DNA from: Bacteroidales bacterium
Lineage (GTDB): Bacteria > Bacteroidota > Bacteroidia > Bacteroidales > NBLH01
Direction: 5' to 3'
DNA length: 5,915 bases
Assembly: GCA_029933755.1 (NCBI GenBank)
Contig: JAOZNO010000256.1
Location: forward strand, 1 to 5,915
Position 1 is the first letter of the stretch; each line of letters begins with the position of its first letter. The translations under genes and the position numbers were made by a program. This document shows, piece after piece, positions 5,187 through 5,915 of this stretch. The notes under the pieces were generated by a model. The model saw only the letters and a list, made by a program, of their open reading frames with translations, was not told where the DNA came from and searched no databases.

Positions 5187-5322
5187 TTTGTTAGAGAGTA
5201 CGCAGTTCTCAGAAGGCAGAAAAGATGCTGTACTACAAGAATTTTCATCAACTGAATACTGCTGACTTTTAACAAAATGTAAAAAAACAAATTATTATAA
5301 AAAGTGACATTACAAGCTCTAA

Positions 5323-5915
5323 TTAATGGCCTTTGGGTAATTCTGAATCTTTTAGTAGGTCTTCATCTTTGAAGATTTTTTGTTTGTGGTATTCTTTTGT
5401 GTCCATATGTCCTTTTTTAAAAGCATGAGCCATACCTTCATTGAGTTTTGCTTCTGCTTCAATGAGCTTAGCTTTAGCTTCTAATTCCTGAGCTTTTGCT
5501 AATGCTTCTCTTTGCTCAGACTCTGTTTTAGCAATAATCATATTAACTTCTGCATGTTCTTTCTTAATTTCTGCATATGCATCAGTACCAATTTCCAGAT
5601 TTGGTATATTGATATCAAGAATCTCATAAGCACTACCATCATTTAACCGAAGTTCTTTTTTATTAGTGTCTATAACTTCTTCTTTGTCTAATTCAGGAAA
5701 GTCTTCAATTTCGATATCTCCGGTTAAACGCTTATGTACTTTTATTGCTATTTTATTTAAAGAATTTAGTACTTCTTTGTACGAAGCAACATTCTCCACC
5801 TCTTTAATTAAAGCTTCATTCACCCGGTCAGAAAGTACATCATCACGAGAGCCTCGTAAATACATAGGAGCTTTTCCTCTAACAGTGATGTTGGGAAAAA
5901 GTTTCATACTTATGC
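5323..5915 (-). CDS. Second, divergent flotillin-like (FloA-type SPFH) protein, 5'-partial
   Basis: The C-terminal half of a FloA-like protein, cut by the right edge. The ATG at 5905-5907 is an internal Met: the frame stays open to the edge (ATA AGT before it), and the residues align inside the body of the complete flotillin (MKLFPNITVRG with MKLKVTLRA). Matching landmarks are DDVLSDRVNEALIKE with EETVLARVNESLASE, GSAYEILDINI with GTAFQIISIDV, and GHMDTKEYH with GNLSIHGYH. Compared with its neighbour it carries roughly 25 extra residues between RVNE and GSAYE (KRLTGDIEIEDFPELDKEEV and flanks) and a longer Ala/Lys/Glu coiled coil (about residues 114-160 from that Met). It lacks the His-rich tail, ending LPKGH. 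It lies upstream of the complete flotillin in the same direction across 642 bp, so it is a tandem paralogue rather than an immediate operon partner. Family call firm; N-terminal architecture unseen. Confidence 0.85.
   Translation of the reverse strand, partial: ISMKLFPNITVRGKAPMYLRGSRDDVLSDRVNEALIKEVENVASYKEVLNSLNKIAIKVHKRLTGDIEIEDFPELDKEEVIDTNKKELRLNDGSAYEILDINIPNLEIGTDAYAEIKKEHAEVNMIIAKTESEQREALAKAQELEAKAKLIEAEAKLNEGMAHAFKKGHMDTKEYHKQKIFKDEDLLKDSELPKGH

Larger units (their letters stand above)
4681..5322. other. 642-bp stretch between the two flotillin-like genes, no intact gene
   Basis: No convincing complete gene is present. On the left side are the flotillin leader, its promoter and three inverted repeats (4752-4768, 4781-4801, 4900-4922). 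On the right are a plus-strand promoter-like pair (4966-4996), an open but start-less frame resembling a zinc ribbon (5016-5186), a long imperfect hairpin (5115-5152) and a plus-strand 30-codon ATG frame (5173-5265) of doubtful reality. Downstream of the partial flotillin stop the minus strand has T-runs but no clear terminator stem. Two short motifs recur: ATTGTCCCGA at 4716-4725 and 5084-5093, and TTCTCAGAA at 4726-4734 and 5206-5214. Confidence 0.7.

Noticed and set aside
5173..5265. Plus-strand 30-codon ATG frame (MLLVNLLESTQFSEG...)
   Set aside because: No leader signal, and it overlaps the end of the zinc-ribbon-like frame. The end (EFSSTEYC) faintly recalls transposase helix-turn-helix segments, but this is too short to call.
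5905..5907. ATG as the start of the right-hand flotillin-like gene
   Set aside because: It aligns inside the conserved body of the neighbouring flotillin and the frame continues to the right edge.

Overview
The window is A+T-rich. Its gene content and its TTTG / TAnnTTTG promoter-like motifs, with A-rich rather than GGAGG-type leaders, point to a member of the Bacteroidota (probably a marine or anaerobic Bacteroidales/Marinilabiliales relative). That assignment is inferred from style and families, not from a marker gene. No rRNA, tRNA, CRISPR array or complete insertion sequence was seen.

Layout. At the left edge, the 3' part of an SGNH/GDSL-type hydrolase gene reads rightward (2-661) and converges, with a 4-bp gap, on a long block of leftward genes. 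From right to left, in the direction of transcription, that block holds: the 3' part of a divergent flotillin-like gene (5323 to beyond the right edge); a 642-bp stretch with no intact gene (4681-5322); a complete, unusually built FloA-type flotillin-like gene (3286-4680); an extended SDR / NAD-dependent epimerase-dehydratase (2227-3237); a secreted START-domain protein (1514-2167); a small protein of unknown function (1094-1450); and a short TerB-like protein (666-1034). The five complete leftward genes are separated by only 48-63 bp, so they may be one transcription unit, though two gaps also carry -7-like promoter elements. A terminator-like hairpin that would end the leftward transcripts lies inside the 3' end of the convergent hydrolase gene.

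How they may work together. FloA-type SPFH proteins organise membrane microdomains, START domains bind lipids, and extended SDRs modify nucleotide sugars or lipid and sterol-like substrates, so a membrane or envelope theme is plausible but unproven. The most distinctive item is the complete flotillin. It has a lipoprotein signal peptide ahead of its membrane segment, five tandem copies of a 32-33-residue unit where FloA as I remember it from Bacillus has two, a shortened coiled coil, and a His/Asp/Glu-rich tail with histidines spaced every five residues.

The 642-bp gap is not empty. It carries a good leftward promoter for the flotillin gene overlapped by a perfect palindrome, a second perfect palindrome, a rightward promoter-like pair, and what looks like a decayed zinc-ribbon gene on the plus strand.
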